Assembly: GCA_001936135.1 (NCBI GenBank)
Contig: CP012819.1
Span: 2,327,501-2,391,500, forward strand
Direction: 5' to 3'
Origin: Saccharomycopsis fibuligera x Saccharomycopsis cf. fibuligera
Taxonomy: Eukaryota; Ascomycota; Saccharomycetes; Ascoideales; Saccharomycopsidaceae
Length of the DNA: 64,000 nucleotides
Shown here: piece by piece, positions 35,377 through 48,307 of the stretch
How the letters are laid out: each line of letters opens with the position of its first letter
Position numbering within the stretch: position 1 is the stretch's first letter
The notes under the pieces: generated by a model
Seen by the model: the letters and a program-made list of their open reading frames with translations, nothing else
Told to the model about the DNA's origin: nothing
Database searches by the model: none
Program-made: the position numbers and the translations under genes

Positions 35377-36676
35377 GATGGCAGCAAACCACTACAATCA
35401 TGCGCAACTGTCAAGAAAATGTACATTTTATCTTTAGTCGGGCATAGCTTCCAGGATGTATTTTGCTTTAGTATATATATTTGCAACCTCGTTGTACTGT
35501 ATATATGCTGCACTTTTCCATGCCATTTAGTTATTCGAATATGGTATAGCGTTAAAAGAATGATTATACACCAAGAACTTATATCCAACTAAAAACAATC
35601 ACAATCATCACATGCAGCCTTTTTTGCAAATCGTAAGCATACTTTATAGAAATTGGCAAAAAGAATGAACAGAAAAAAAAAAAGGAAAATTAGAAGGAAA
35701 AATTGGAGTAAGTTTGATCCGAAATCGACAATCGGGGCAGGGTAGTTGAGGATGATAAGATAAATTTATTCTAAATCGAGTCTGATAATTGTCTTGAATC
35801 ATATTTTTAGTTGCTTTGGATGTATCTGCTAATGGTGCTCAAAAGAACAGCAAATTTCTTCTGGCTCACCACCAGTTCTGAAGAAAACAAGCTCTAAAAT
35901 TACCTCCAAAATACACACTGCTTACTGCATCAGCATTATTTTCCTAAAAAGTTTTCAAGTCAATATTAAATTAGGTCAAGTTCTAATTCTGACTGTGTTG
36001 AAAATCTTTGTCATTGCCTATATGGTTTTGCAAAACAGAAAAAAACAGCTCGATTTGATTGAATGACGTTGATTGAAGCAATAGAATATTGTTTTCTTTA
36101 ACCTAGTATTGCCAGTAAAATAACTGTTTTCACAAAAACCCAAATGTTAGGGAATTTCAAACAACAAACATGCATTATTTTATTGTATTTGACGAGTTCC
36201 CTGATGGGAACTTCTATAAAATTATTGAAGTTGATCAATATCAAAAAATTTGACCAGATTTTTACCAACAATTTTTGCAGGCAACTCATTGTTATTGGCC
36301 ATTTTACCTTGCTGTTGATACCGCGACAGAAGCGACAGGTATTGTATTTTTGTTAAGTTCTTCAAATTATTATGATACCATAAATGGATACTTGTACGAA
36401 CGTCAACTACAATGAATTGTTTCTTTTTGGTCTCACTTAAGGAGACTTTTTTTTTTGCATTTTCATTTGATATGTGTCAATTGTAAAAGTTTACCTGTGG
36501 ATCTTTACATGTGAAGAGACGATAAAAAACAAGAAAAAACAAAATTTAAAACAAAAAAAAAGACCTTAATTAGTCAAAATATAATAAAATATATATGTTC
36601 TTTTCAAAAGGTGTATTAGCCAAACAATCGCATATTGGTATGCATGCTGCTCTAGACTCACTCTAAAAATCTTCAG

Positions 36677-36702
36677 AAAAAAAAAAAAAAAAAAAAAAAA
36701 AA
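36677..36702. repeat. Poly-A run, 26 nt
   Basis: An uninterrupted run of 26 A, followed after one G by six more A. Non-coding. Confidence 0.9.
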
Positions 36703-38605
36703 GAAAAAATTTGAGCAAAAACAAAGTATATATTAAGCCTGTTGTTCAAAGAATACCTTTAGTATTCTGATCAATGTTGAAATTTCTCTCTTGTGAGGCT
36801 CAAATTTCAACTCAAAATTTGCCTCAGCACATATTCTCACCATAGCCACAAAAATTACATTCCTTGATAGACATCAATCTATTGTCTAGAGCAAATTCCT
36901 TTTATGAAAACCTTTTTTTTTTAAACTTTACTTTTGCAGAAAATATTTGATGTGATGCTAAAGCCGCGAGGCTTGTAAAATTGTAGGGGCTGCGGAGGAA
37001 TTATACCTCAAAGAAGAACTTTTTTTATCATGTTTCTTATTGAAGCAGACCTTCAAAAAGAAAATTTTAGTTATTAAATGTGTCTACTTTGACATCCAAA
37101 CTATATTGTTAGCCATTGTGTGTGAATATAAATTTGAGTTGGTTAAATTGTTTTCAAGCCTCTTATTGACTCATAATATATATTACAAAGATGTTATTTT
37201 ACGACTTTTTGTCAAAAATAATGCCAAAAAAACAAGAGACTCATCGTTCAAGGACAAATAAATGAGTAGTTGCTCCGTCTCAATGTTTTTTGTGTTTTTT
37301 GTGTTTTTACTGATGTCTTTTCATCAACTTTGTGAGATAGCGCTTGTTAAAGAATAAATTAGAACCACATTTAAATCTGAGAACTCAAGATTGCATGGAC
37401 AGATGTCATGTTTTTCAAAAAAGTGATAATCAACGTATAACTTAATTCATACAAACCTTTTTTTTAACCCCCTGATGTGTTTAAGCGACAACGCATACTT
37501 ATGCAACGTAGCCGAAGTTGTGTTTAGCTGATGATCCAGATATTATTTTCAAAAGCAAATAAGAAGCCATACAGCCGCATTTTATAGTTCGTTGCTATAG
37601 TTTTTATGTAGATGTTCTGTGGTCCAGCATCAGTATATTAATGACTTTAAGCTTAATACTATTAGTTATCAGTTTGTAAAACTAGTTTCTAACATCTGTG
37701 GTTAATGATTTCCAGATCGATTCCTATGCTGCTTGATTTTCAAAGATTTGCTGCAAATAAAATATTCTGGAATATTGGGATCTGTGTACAATGCTCTACA
37801 ACTTTTCTTTTCGTCCCGGGCTTTTTTATCAAGAATTACACTAATTTTGTTATGCATATATATATTAAACTGCAAGCTTATCACTGATATTGTGAAGTAG
37901 AAAGAATCTCAGTACTATCAGTTTCTGTGCTGTAATGAATTAAGCTCTCAAAGAAAATAAGTATAAACCAATGAGCTGTGATAGTTATTTCTGGGTTGTA
38001 AAGACACGCTATAGTGAGTGTAGATGGCTTTTGGGTTTTATCATATTATTTGGAAACGGCGTAATATGTGCCATCAGATACTCCACACACACACACAGAA
38101 CAATGTTCTGCGCGTCTCTAAAAAAGTGGATTCATGAAAAAGTAAAATTTTTTAGTTTTATTTTATTTTTTCTTGCAATTAATCTTCCAAAAATGCGTTT
38201 CGGGTTAAATAAAAGACAGGCAGATCATACTTATTATAGTTGCTTTTCGTTTTGGTGCTAGTTTACCTTAGTATATACTTGACTAATTTGTATTGTAAAC
38301 AACAACGAGCTTCAATGCAAATAGCCTGCTAAGGTTATCAATTGGATACGTCGCATTTTTCATAATGATTATTGTATCACACTTGAGTCAGTGGGACCAT
38401 AAAACGCTATAGTACCCTTGTAAGGGCGTGAGTACTGAAAGAGGAAAAAAATTCGTCAACGATGGAATTGAGGTATGTGGTGTTAATTTTTATTTCTGGT
38501 CGCCATGTGCGTCATCTAAAAGTGGGCACTTTGCAAGTCAAAAATTTGTATCACGATCTTCACTGCTGAGAATTGGCATTATAGCATTAATATATATATA
38601 TATAA

Positions 38606-38606
<1 letters not shown>

Positions 38607-38648
<42 letters not shown>
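38607..38648. repeat. Poly-A run, 42 nt
   Basis: An uninterrupted run of 42 A preceded by a (TA)n stretch (38591-38604). Non-coding. The true length may be uncertain because of sequencing slippage. Confidence 0.9.
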
Positions 38649-38653
<5 letters not shown>

Positions 38654-41600
38654 GCCGCAGACATGTTGGATTCCTCATGTGAAGGTAGAAGAAAGAAATA
38701 GAGCAGAAATTTTAAATAGGTTAACATTAAATCAGATATCAAGAATAAGCCAAGCTAAGACAACACATTGCATCATAGCTAGGATGAACGGAAAAAGTTC
38801 AAACAAAACATTCGCTGTGATTTTAATTCGCACTTATAAGCTTTAGTAAGCAAAACTTTTGTCTATCTTTTTTAAGCTTCACGGAGTGATAAAAATATCA
38901 TCACAGAGATTTTTCAAAATGGTGCAGTTGGTGCATTTGTCGTTGTTAACAACATAAACTTGGCTTCTTCTTTGTCAACTATTGGTTGAACTGGATGTAG
39001 TCCTTTAAAAATAAAAAGATCGCCTGCGACGGGATTCATTAACTTCACCACTCATCTACAGCCCATTTTTCTATAGGGAAATGTTCAGAAACGGTCTGTT
39101 GTTTGTGCACGAACCTGGAGCAGGTAGCTGCTTAATCCAAACTGAAATTGGTAAACTTATACAGAAGTTGATGTATAGAATTGTAGAGATGCGGTTTCTC
39201 GGAGCTTACAGAAAAGCCAAATGAAAAAATCTGTGTACATTCAAAACCATCAAGTCTGCAAGTCTACTGGCGAACATATGTAGAAGTGCGTTGTCAGTTG
39301 CTATTGTGTTTTTTCTCGTTAATTTCCCCCAGCCACTATGGTAGCCAATAATATTGCAGGCATTGATATCATGGTCGGCACGAAGATGCTGAATGGGAAA
39401 TTTTTACATAATCTTTTTTCTTTTGAAGTGAAGTAATTTATTTTTCTTTTTAGCCATCCTTACATTCTTTCAATACTCAATTTTTCTACTCAATAATCAA
39501 TTCTGTGGTCTCCAGCGGTGTTCTGTTAGTAATGTCTCGTATTGGAGCGGCTATAGGTGTCACACATTCATGTTTATGGTCACAAAAATTACAGCCGCAT
39601 AATCATGTATAAGGAAAGCGAACAAATTTAAGTCTAGAGGCTTATGAGTATAAAAAGAGTTGGCAATGGCGAGACGAGGAAAGGCTAAAAAACAGGTTCA
39701 CTTATACGACAGTAACTAGCATTCAGTCACAAAACAAGGCAATAAATCGAAGGGTACACACACAAAGGCAAGTCTCTAGTAGAGATCTTCGCTGTACATA
39801 CTGGTGTAGCCATGAGATTAATTGAAGGCAAAAGGGGAAGGAAAAAGGGCAGTACAGGTGCACTCAATGCGTGAATTTTCCTGTCATACCCCTATTACTT
39901 TTTTAGGATTTTAAGCTGAGAAATCGGCTAGCTAGCTTCATAGAGCTGCACCAATGAAGTGAAGACTTACACTAAGCGTGCAATCTGTATGTAAAAATAC
40001 AAAGAATCTATAGCCATAGCACAGCATTTTTGTGTGCGTGTGTTTCAAACTCCCTAACTTCTCTTTTCTTTTTTTCTAAGATTTGCCCCAAATATAGAGT
40101 AAAATGTACACAAATTTCTGTTTATCGGTGCAGCAGTGGTGGTGGTATACTTCTACAATGATCCTGGTGATGATCTTCACGCCGATCTTCACATTAGTAT
40201 CAGCACTTTCAAAAGAGGAAATGTTGATGCCAGCCAACGGACATATTTTCTGCGCTGCCTTTGTTTTTTGAGTACTAATGGAAAAGTAACAGAAAAGAGA
40301 AAGAGAAAAAAAGTTCAAGAAAACAACTTTCGAAATTATCGCCAAAACGGAACCGTGATAATAAGAATGTCTCAGAAAAAGTAAAGAACAAGTTGGATAT
40401 GCAAGAGTGATGGTGGCGAATATAGTCAGAACCAGAGTAAATATTAATTTTTGCAGAGCGATTTCGATACATTCTCGATAATTGCGCTGTCATATGGACT
40501 TAATAAATCTCTTTCATTTTATTAAAAAATTAGCTAATGACCAAGGTTAACGTGTATAGCATACTAACTGCACCAACGGTGGCAAAGCTTACCGTCCTCA
40601 GTCAAAAATATTGTTTACCCTTTCCTTTCAATAATTCAAATGAATTGAATAGTACGATAACATTAGATGGTGTCGCAGTAGCATCACTGCTACTGAAAAT
40701 TACTTTTTATATGGTCTGCCACTTAAAATGAAGCTGGTTACTGATGTCTTTGTGTCTGATTCTTTATCCACTATTTCATAGCCACTTTTCAAGCTCAAGC
40801 TTCTAAATAACATTATGGATACATTTATTTGGCTATACATGTTTATTATTTTGGCTCTTGTTTGATGCAGATGACGCCTTACCAGCTACGCATACGCTGT
40901 CGTAGGTTCTAGTCACGATCTTCTACATATTGCACTATTTTCCAAATTGTACACTACACATGTGTAGCTATTATAAGATTATAGAAATGCCGGTTCATTG
41001 TTAGGTATTCCGTAAGTACTGTATGGCCTATCAGCAGCGCAAGTATTATCTATCTGATATCTTATGAGCTATTCTTTCAGGAAGAGGAAAAAAACCGGCA
41101 GCGTGAAACGCAATGCATGTACCCTATATAATGCTCATCAATATCGTGTCCTAAGTGCGATGTCTCATTGTTTTTTGTCAACAGTTTGTCGTCATAACAC
41201 TAGATCGCCACTATCATCCCCCCAGCAGCTGCCCTTGGACCTGAGTTGGGCTCTTCTTTGATGCTGTTTGAAATGAAGCACACATGCTGTAATCTGTCTC
41301 TTCTCGCAAAATACGGTAGGCTAGACTTAACTCATCCTTGTCTTATTGAAAAAGACAGTATGGTAATGTTGAGATGTTGTAAACATAAGGGAAACAAAAA
41401 GACTCTGCTAACCACCGTTTATATTTCCGTTAATCTAATTTTCTTATTTATTCAAAATGTCAGATCAGATTTTTTTTTTGGGAATTGTAAAAGACGATTG
41501 CCAAACTCATGTCTAGCTTAAGCATAAGACACCTATCTCGTCATCTCGCTTTGAATAGTCGGTACGTAAAGTAGCTAATATTTCACAGTGAGACAAGTCA

Positions 41601-42275
41601 AAGCAAAGGGAAAGTCTACACGAGCAAGTTTTGACCATTTTGTATCTTTTATATCATTAACAGCGTATTGGATAATTACTTGTGGCGAACTTAAGCACTG
41701 CAACTTTTTTTCAAACCATGTGTATTTCTTGATGCCGTGCTAATCTAATCTCTTTTCTTTTTCGTCTTTCGGGCAAACTTTTATTAGGAGTCTCATCAGA
41801 ACAATAAACAATAAAAAAAAGCAAGAAAGAACAATCAACAGAAAACAAAAACATATAATAAAATGAGCTATTGAGTGCACAAATTTAAAAAGCTTGTTTA
41901 CCTCAAGTCGGGTTTTGTAGATTATAATTAGTTGTTTGAACATTCGCTAGAATAACTTGCCAAATGCATTTATATCTTGAATCATGTGTCGATGAGATTA
42001 CCGCAAGGTTCACCGAGCTTGGTCATGGTTGCCATTGGGGGTAAACCCATTCCCTAAGTAAATACTATAATCTCACACTTTTTCAATGAGAATAATGAAT
42101 AGGGCTGTTACAAAATCTGATTTGTGGTGAGAAGTGCTATTCAGTATGAACTGAAAGTACATGTTTTTGTGCACACAGGAAGAATAAGCATATACCATCA
42201 AATTAATCGCCAAAAATACTTGACGAGGGCAATTTTTTATTGTTGGTGGGCATTTTATCCGTGGGGCTTTCATCT

Positions 42276-42277
<2 letters not shown>

Positions 42278-42310
<33 letters not shown>
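42278..42310. repeat. Poly-T run, 33 nt
   Basis: An uninterrupted run of 33 T in the desert upstream of the Myb gene. Non-coding. Confidence 0.9.
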
Positions 42311-42313
<3 letters not shown>

Positions 42314-44442
42314 GTTAATCCAATTATTCGCTCATCTTTGGTCTCACTTTAATGCTCATAAACTATGAATTCGCGATTCACTTGCTTAGTTTAGCGGCAA
42401 AGTGTCTCAAGCTCCTGTCATTCTCCAAATATGTCGTGAAGTGATTCACTTGCCAACGAATTTATCCAAAAAAAATAGAATCGTTAGTAAACAAAAATAG
42501 TAATTACAAATAAGATCAATCAAACTTAAAAGAAGTGGTAAAAAAGATTGAAATAAAAAATAATTGCCTGACCACTTATGTTAGTACTACAGCGACACAA
42601 TAGCATTTTCTTATAAAACTTTTCAAAAACTCCACATTTACATTGGTTGACGGCGGTCCCTCATAAAAAAGGCTTATAAAGGAGTTTGATGGAAAAAAAT
42701 CAGTACTTTTTTTTTGCAAAATTTCAAATAACGGTACTCATAACGAAGAGCATTGCCCACTGCTTCATCTGTAGAAAGATGTACAGGACTGTGCTGTAAT
42801 GTAAGAGTATCATCATCGTCAATTATCACATCTAAACTAAACTAAGGCAACATTAGCTGAACCTAAAACACCCGCACAACAGATTTGCAGAAACCTGCTT
42901 GAGGTGGTATCAACATGCAGAGAGCAGTGCGTTCTAACCGAGTTACAACAACCAAATAGTAGCCACATAGTAGCGACAGAAAGATGCATAAAGCATGAGG
43001 GGCGCCGACACACGCGGCAGCGGCCGTGCGAGTTATAGTTAGTGGCATAAGCATAACCTGCCGCTGCCGCAGCCGCTGCCGCAGCCGCTGCTGCTGCGCT
43101 ACTACTGCTACTGTTGGTTGTCAGTCAGTCGTCTGCACACAAATTGGTGCATACATGCATTAACGTAACATATTCATAGTTAGCTTTTTTTTTTCTAAAA
43201 GCTCTGGCGTCACCCGTAGTTAGTATATACTTATATGTCTCCCATTTGATTTCAACAACCAACACTTGAAAGAATTTTTTTAAAAAGTTTGATTAGACAC
43301 TATTGAGAAGATCAATTTTTTTCACTGTTTCTTATTATAACAGCAGAGAAATGTTAGAAATTGAGGAGCAGAGTCAAGCACTGAGCTGGAACCCACATAT
43401 CAAAACTGCGTATAGTGACAGCACTCAAACATTGGAGTGCGTGAGTAAGCGTATCTTTGTTAACATCAAAAATTGGTTTCTTTTTAAGCATCATTCTAAC
43501 GTGCTGTAGGTGCTGCGCAGTAACAGTACGCACTGCAGACTTACAAGAGCAGAATGTATTTTGTTTGAATACTTACCAAAATTTTCACACACACTGTTGT
43601 TTTATCCATTCATTTTTAAAACTGACTCCTACAACGCCAATCGGTAAAGATAACAGCATCTGGATTTAATTTGATTATTACTTTGGTCAAGCTTGTCTCA
43701 GTTTGTGAAAGTACATTTAAGTACGCAAGGTTACTTATTTTCCTACTGTTTCTGCAGCTGCAAATTAATGCGCAAACACTACTAGCTCAGTAGAGGAACC
43801 CAAAGCCAGCACCCTACAATGCAAGGCCAAATTATTAATTGAAATACAAGCTGCAATCAATTATCTGCTAGCGCAAGAATAACAATACGACGCAAAGTAT
43901 AACCAACACTCATGCAAGTTAAAACCATAATTGCACTAAACCGATGGAGTCGGTGGATCCGTGTATTATGGCGTTGTCTAATAATTTTTTTCTATTATTT
44001 TTTTATTATCTTTCATAAATTGATCGGCTGACTGATCGATTTCTCTGGATTCGTTTAAGCTGCAGCTTTCAGTCTCTTTTGAATCTAAATTTGTAAACGT
44101 ATATCTAGTTTTATATATAAGTGCCTTCTGCCTCCATTCAGATATTTGTTCTTGGTCTTTTTTGGCTTCTTGCAGCCTTACTAAAATTTTACTATACATT
44201 TTGCTCTGTCTTATAAAGCGAACGTAACCTCTACCATAAGCTGCTGACAAGTTTTTTTTTCAATCCTTGGTTTTCGTTTACTTCGTCACACTTATATCCA
44301 ACTCTCATCTCAGTCTTTACAAACTAGTACCACCAAAATACAAAATAACTTCTTAAACACATACTTGCATTATAGCATTCACTCATATCTTCCTCAAAAA
44401 TAAACAAAAGCATAACCACTTCATCATCAATATAAAGTAAAA

Positions 44443-45369
44443 ATGAACGCATCAAAAATTATACTACCTCCATTAGCATCTCACATTTATGATGAGCCAT
44501 CAGGCAAAGTAAAATTGCCTGGTCTTCTGCATGTGATGAACGAAAATAATAGTGAGCACACATACGCTCCAAAGCCAATAACTCCATCTTCATCCACCAC
44601 CAACCTTAGATCTATCTCCTTACCATCAAACATCCATATTCCAACTTTGTCTAGTCAAAGTGTTCTCTACTCTCCGGTGAGCAATGAGCTGAGCAGCCCG
44701 GTAAACCGTGTAAATCCAGTGAGATTAGCATCTCAGCCACAGCTCCCATCATTCCCAGAGCCTTCAAAAGAGTCATATCCAAAATACCCTAAACAACCAT
44801 CTACTCCTGTATACATGCCTCCGTCTCCTGTATATCAGATGCCTTCTCCTCCGTTGTCTCAACATCACTATCAGCATCAACAACCGCCACAACCGCAACA
44901 TCAGCCACATCAGCCACATCAATACTATCACTCGCAGTTAGAGCAACAGCAGCAGCATCAACCACAAAACCAACAATATCACATACAACATCAACAGCAG
45001 ATACCACAAGTATCTCTTCCAGTACTCTACCAGCTACAGACTTCCGGTGCTCCGCAGGGCGCAACGACCACAACTCTCTCAGCTGCCGCTGCTGCAACCA
45101 TCAAATCATTGCCTAAGCAAGCCAGTGCTTGGTCTCCGGAAGACGACAAGCTACTACGTTATTTGAAAGAAGACCGCAAGTTGGGCTGGAGAGACGTGGC
45201 TACGTATTTTCCAAGAAGAACGCCTAACGCTTGTCAATTCAGATGGAGACGTATAGTAAGCGCATCAAAATCGTGCGCTTCGTCTACCATCACAAAGAAA
45301 AGCCCATACATTAGCGGTAAGTTTGATAGCAAGAAAAGCAGTGTCTCATATTTGTTGAATGCCAAATAA
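44443..45369 (+). CDS. Myb/SANT regulator, DOT6/TOD6-like
   Basis: This 308-aa protein has one Myb/SANT domain near its C-terminus (about 228-272), with tryptophans W230 and W268 and the block GWRDVATYFPRRTPNACQFRWRR. It is very like the single Myb repeat of yeast Dot6 and Tod6, which bind PAC elements and repress ribosome-biogenesis genes through Rpd3L. Elsewhere it differs: it is shorter, and the N-terminal 220 residues are Pro/Gln/His/Ser-rich, with two short Leu-Pro motifs (ILPPLASH, KLPGLLHV) near the start that could recruit partners. A direct orthologue relation is unproven. The gene stands alone between gaps of 9.3 and 7.8 kb, which in Candida species is typical of cell-fate or morphogenesis regulators. 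The ATG at 44443 is the first in frame. Confidence 0.85.
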   Translation: MNASKIILPPLASHIYDEPSGKVKLPGLLHVMNENNSEHTYAPKPITPSSSTTNLRSISLPSNIHIPTLSSQSVLYSPVSNELSSPVNRVNPVRLASQPQLPSFPEPSKESYPKYPKQPSTPVYMPPSPVYQMPSPPLSQHHYQHQQPPQPQHQPHQPHQYYHSQLEQQQQHQPQNQQYHIQHQQQIPQVSLPVLYQLQTSGAPQGATTTTLSAAAAATIKSLPKQASAWSPEDDKLLRYLKEDRKLGWRDVATYFPRRTPNACQFRWRRIVSASKSCASSTITKKSPYISGKFDSKKSSVSYLLNAK

Positions 45370-46136
45370 GGTATTGTTGATATTTAATAAAACCTGTCAA
45401 TGACAAAATGGTTGCTAATTTGCTGTCTATGATTTACGTATTTGTTTCTCTTCTAATTCTCTCTGTTTGTTTATTATTGCTCAAAGATGTTGTTTAATAT
45501 TCATTAATTGTCTAGTTCGCGATTGCTCTGTATTGTAATGTGCGTCGTGTTTTGTACTTTGTCGTTTTAGTTCTTCATTAGATGTTTCATTTTTTTAAAA
45601 AAATTTCTTTTTCAACTCTTAACTTGTTTTTTCATTTCTTTGTTTACAATTTCATTTATTGCTACGTTTAGAAGAATCTAAAATTTCTTTATTTTTGTCT
45701 CACTTCGCTTCACTATTATTAACAAAATTATAGAACAGCAGCTTACATCTGTTTTACACTTCAATCGCTTGCTGTACCATGCTATTCAAAAAGCACTTTA
45801 CGTAGCAAAAAGGAACAAAGAAGGGCGACAATCGAGGTTTTGTGCTAACCGTTCAACAGATAATTTTCTTTTGTCTTTGTACAAATCTTATTTTGAGATG
45901 TAACCCTTAATTTGCGAAAGGCATGGAGATCTACAGAATCTCTGCTTTTTCAATATACCAATGCGGTGGTAGCTACCCGATATAGACGTTAGCCTCAAAC
46001 CCTAATACTTCATCAGCAAAAGGAAAGGCCATCTTTTGAACCAACTGTGTTTTGGGTTTAGAGACGACGAAAGGAAATAAAATGTGTCCCTCTAACAATA
46101 TGTGAGCAAGCCAGTCGGTATGTATGTTAGCTCATT

Positions 46137-46160
46137 TGTTAAATATCAAGATATTTAACA
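46137..46160. repeat. 24-bp perfect palindrome
   Basis: Arms TGTTAAATATC and GATATTTAACA pair over 11 bp around a 2-nt AA spacer. It lies about 770 bp past the Myb stop. It could be a dimeric protein site or simply an A/T-rich dyad. Confidence 0.85.
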
Positions 46161-46796
46161 TGTTTGCTATCGTGTGTCTCAGCCGCAGCTCATATTGCTT
46201 TCTGATTGGCTCTCCGATTGGCTCAAATTACGTCGCTTATTAGCACACCTTGCTCAGATTTGTTTCTTCTGTAATTTTCATGCTGCTGCTGCTTGTCTTT
46301 ACAAGTAGGTAATTCATTGAAAGTTACTTGAGCGCATTTTGTTTCGACTGTTCATACATTATAGTTATAACTGTGGATTTTAGTCTCTCTAACCGCAGCC
46401 TGTCTCGGGGAGCAGTTTCCTGCATGATTGCATTGCCTAACTGCGGACGACAGGAAAAGGTAAGGCAAGCACAAAGAAAATAAACAACAAATCAGAAAAA
46501 GAAAAATTGCTGCTTTCTGCGTAACATAATAATATATGTCTTTGGGCCAAAAGTGACTACTTTTAGACTGAAAACTTGTGGCTTTTAACTGTTTATCTTC
46601 AGATGTTAAATGTTGCCGTATGGTTGTTTGGTATTTTGTTGATCGCGGAAATTTTTTGAGCCCTGGCTTGCCACTGCTGGTAACTGTTGGCAGTGCTCTC
46701 GTTAACAGCTGAGACACATGAAGCATACAGCATAAGGCAACTATATGTGGAAGGGTAGTTCTCTGAGCTGTTTTACACTGATCGACCTTTACAGTA

Positions 46797-46816
46797 TTTT
46801 TTTTTTTTTTTTTTTT
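46797..46816. repeat. Poly-T run, 20 nt
   Basis: An uninterrupted run of 20 T in the desert downstream of the Myb gene. Non-coding. Confidence 0.9.
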
Positions 46817-48307
46817 AATGAGCATATTAAATCCTTATACTGCTCTGAGCAATAGCTAGAGTCTCTCTTGGCAATGAGCGCAGACACTACTACTTTCAAG
46901 TAGAGTATTACGCCGCCAAGTTGTTACAAACACCGGCTGTTGAACTGAAGTTTTTATCTTCCGAACTAAGCAGTATTTGTTCCACCAAGATTAACGTTCA
47001 ACCAACGACACCGGCAACTGAAGCAGTCGCTGCCACGGCGACCACGGCTGCAACTAAACTCTTGAGCTTGGTTTGGTTCTACCGTACAGTGCAGTTTATA
47101 CTAGCGTTTTATTTTACATTCAACCGCAGCTTGCCGCACTGTTGGTAGCTGCTTCCGCTGCAGACATCGGGATTGTGGCACCGAAAATCTTGACAAAAAC
47201 TTACGCTAATGTTGGTTTCTTCTGTTTAGCGTTTCAGATATTTTTTAGCCTCGCTTTAGCCCTAGCATTTTTTTGGTGTTTTTAGCTTTTTACTTTTTTC
47301 CTCCTTTTCATGCGCGCGCGCCTAGTCGCATTGGCGGATGCTCATCGCCATGCAGCTCTTCTTCATGTCTCACATTGCCGGCACTTACTTCCTGCCCTGT
47401 ATAATCCCGGGTGTAGAACCCCCTCTTATATCCCTCTGGCTACAAATTGATTTCAAAGAACGAACAACAGTTCGAAGGCAAGAAAAGACAAACGCGACGA
47501 AGCTTTGTAAAGACAGTGGTCCTAAAAAAAAAAGTTTTGTCTGAAAAATCCATTAATACTTTTGAGAAACATTATTCAACACTGAAGGTTTTTAGTCCAA
47601 AGTTAGGCCAATAACAACTATCATGTTCTGTACTTGTAGAGAATAAAACTCACTGTGGTGGGAACGCAAAAATGGTTGCCATGAGAGGCGCCATAAATTG
47701 AAATGAATATATGTCGCCTCGAATTTTTTTTTAGTTGTGAATGCTTACTTTAATTGTAAATTACAAAATGGTAATTCTTATTCTTACTGTCTACTGCAAC
47801 CACGTCGAAAGAGGCCAAACCACGGACTGTAGTGGCGCATGAAACAAGCACGTCAAGGATGTTTGCTTTTAATGGAGAAAATAAAAATGCTGATTCGTGG
47901 TTATTGTTATCTTTTCGGTGCCTGCCGTTGGTGGTAAACAGTTTCTTTGATTTTCACTCAACGATTCATGGTGATAAATATTGGGGTGCAAGGTTGCCGA
48001 AATATGTGAAGATGAAATTTTACTTCACAGAAAGATGTAAGCGGTCAAATGACAATGCACCAATTAACATGCCTTTCTGCTTCGTTTGGCTTTTTAAAGT
48101 AAATTAAGCATGGGAATTTGTCGAAATAATGATATCTATAATATCACGTTAGACTGATGGAAATCAGCTGCCCTTGATCCGCTTCTTCGGATTAATAATC
48201 CTTACTACATAAATGCAACCTCCAGGTTGTTAATGAAGGTTGCAAGACGGGGACTATATGTTCCAAGGGTAGATATAATTTCAAGTTTGGGGAAAGCAAC
48301 AGAGATC

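Larger units (their letters stand above)
35099..44442. other. 9.3 kb gene desert upstream of the Myb gene
   Basis: No frame over about 100 codons and no recognisable coding or stable RNA gene is visible here. Contents: a cluster of TGCAT at 35350-35376, a GC-rich hairpin patch near 36961-37010, long A or T runs (36677-36702, 38607-38648, 42278-42310), and a GCCGCT/GCCGCA triplet-rich patch at about 43060-43100. A 74-codon minus-strand frame (43978-44199), 243 bp upstream of the Myb ATG, has protein-like composition (see findings). The size is far above the 0.3-3 kb gaps seen elsewhere in the window. It is likely a large promoter or 5' leader region; a centromere is the alternative. Confidence 0.5.

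Noticed and set aside
37480-37640. Possible C/D snoRNA (TGATGA near 37531)
   Set aside because: No D box (CTGA) at a suitable distance and no terminal stem.
38607-38648. Poly-A runs as proof of retrotransposon insertions
   Set aside because: No element body, coding remnant or target duplication could be seen by eye; slippage explains the runs.
40559-40590. TACTAAC match in the desert as an intron branch point
   Set aside because: No good acceptor within the usual distance and no coding-like sequence after it. Other TACTAAC matches on the minus strand near 39524, 42579 and 43216 fail for the same reason.
41011-41082. GTAAGT...TTTCAG pair as an intron
   Set aside because: No branch point of the yeast type between the two sites and no frame joining on both sides.
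46352-46825. 157-codon minus-strand frame in the desert
   Set aside because: Starts inside a poly-T/poly-A run (KKKKKK), composition random, no domain or splice signals.
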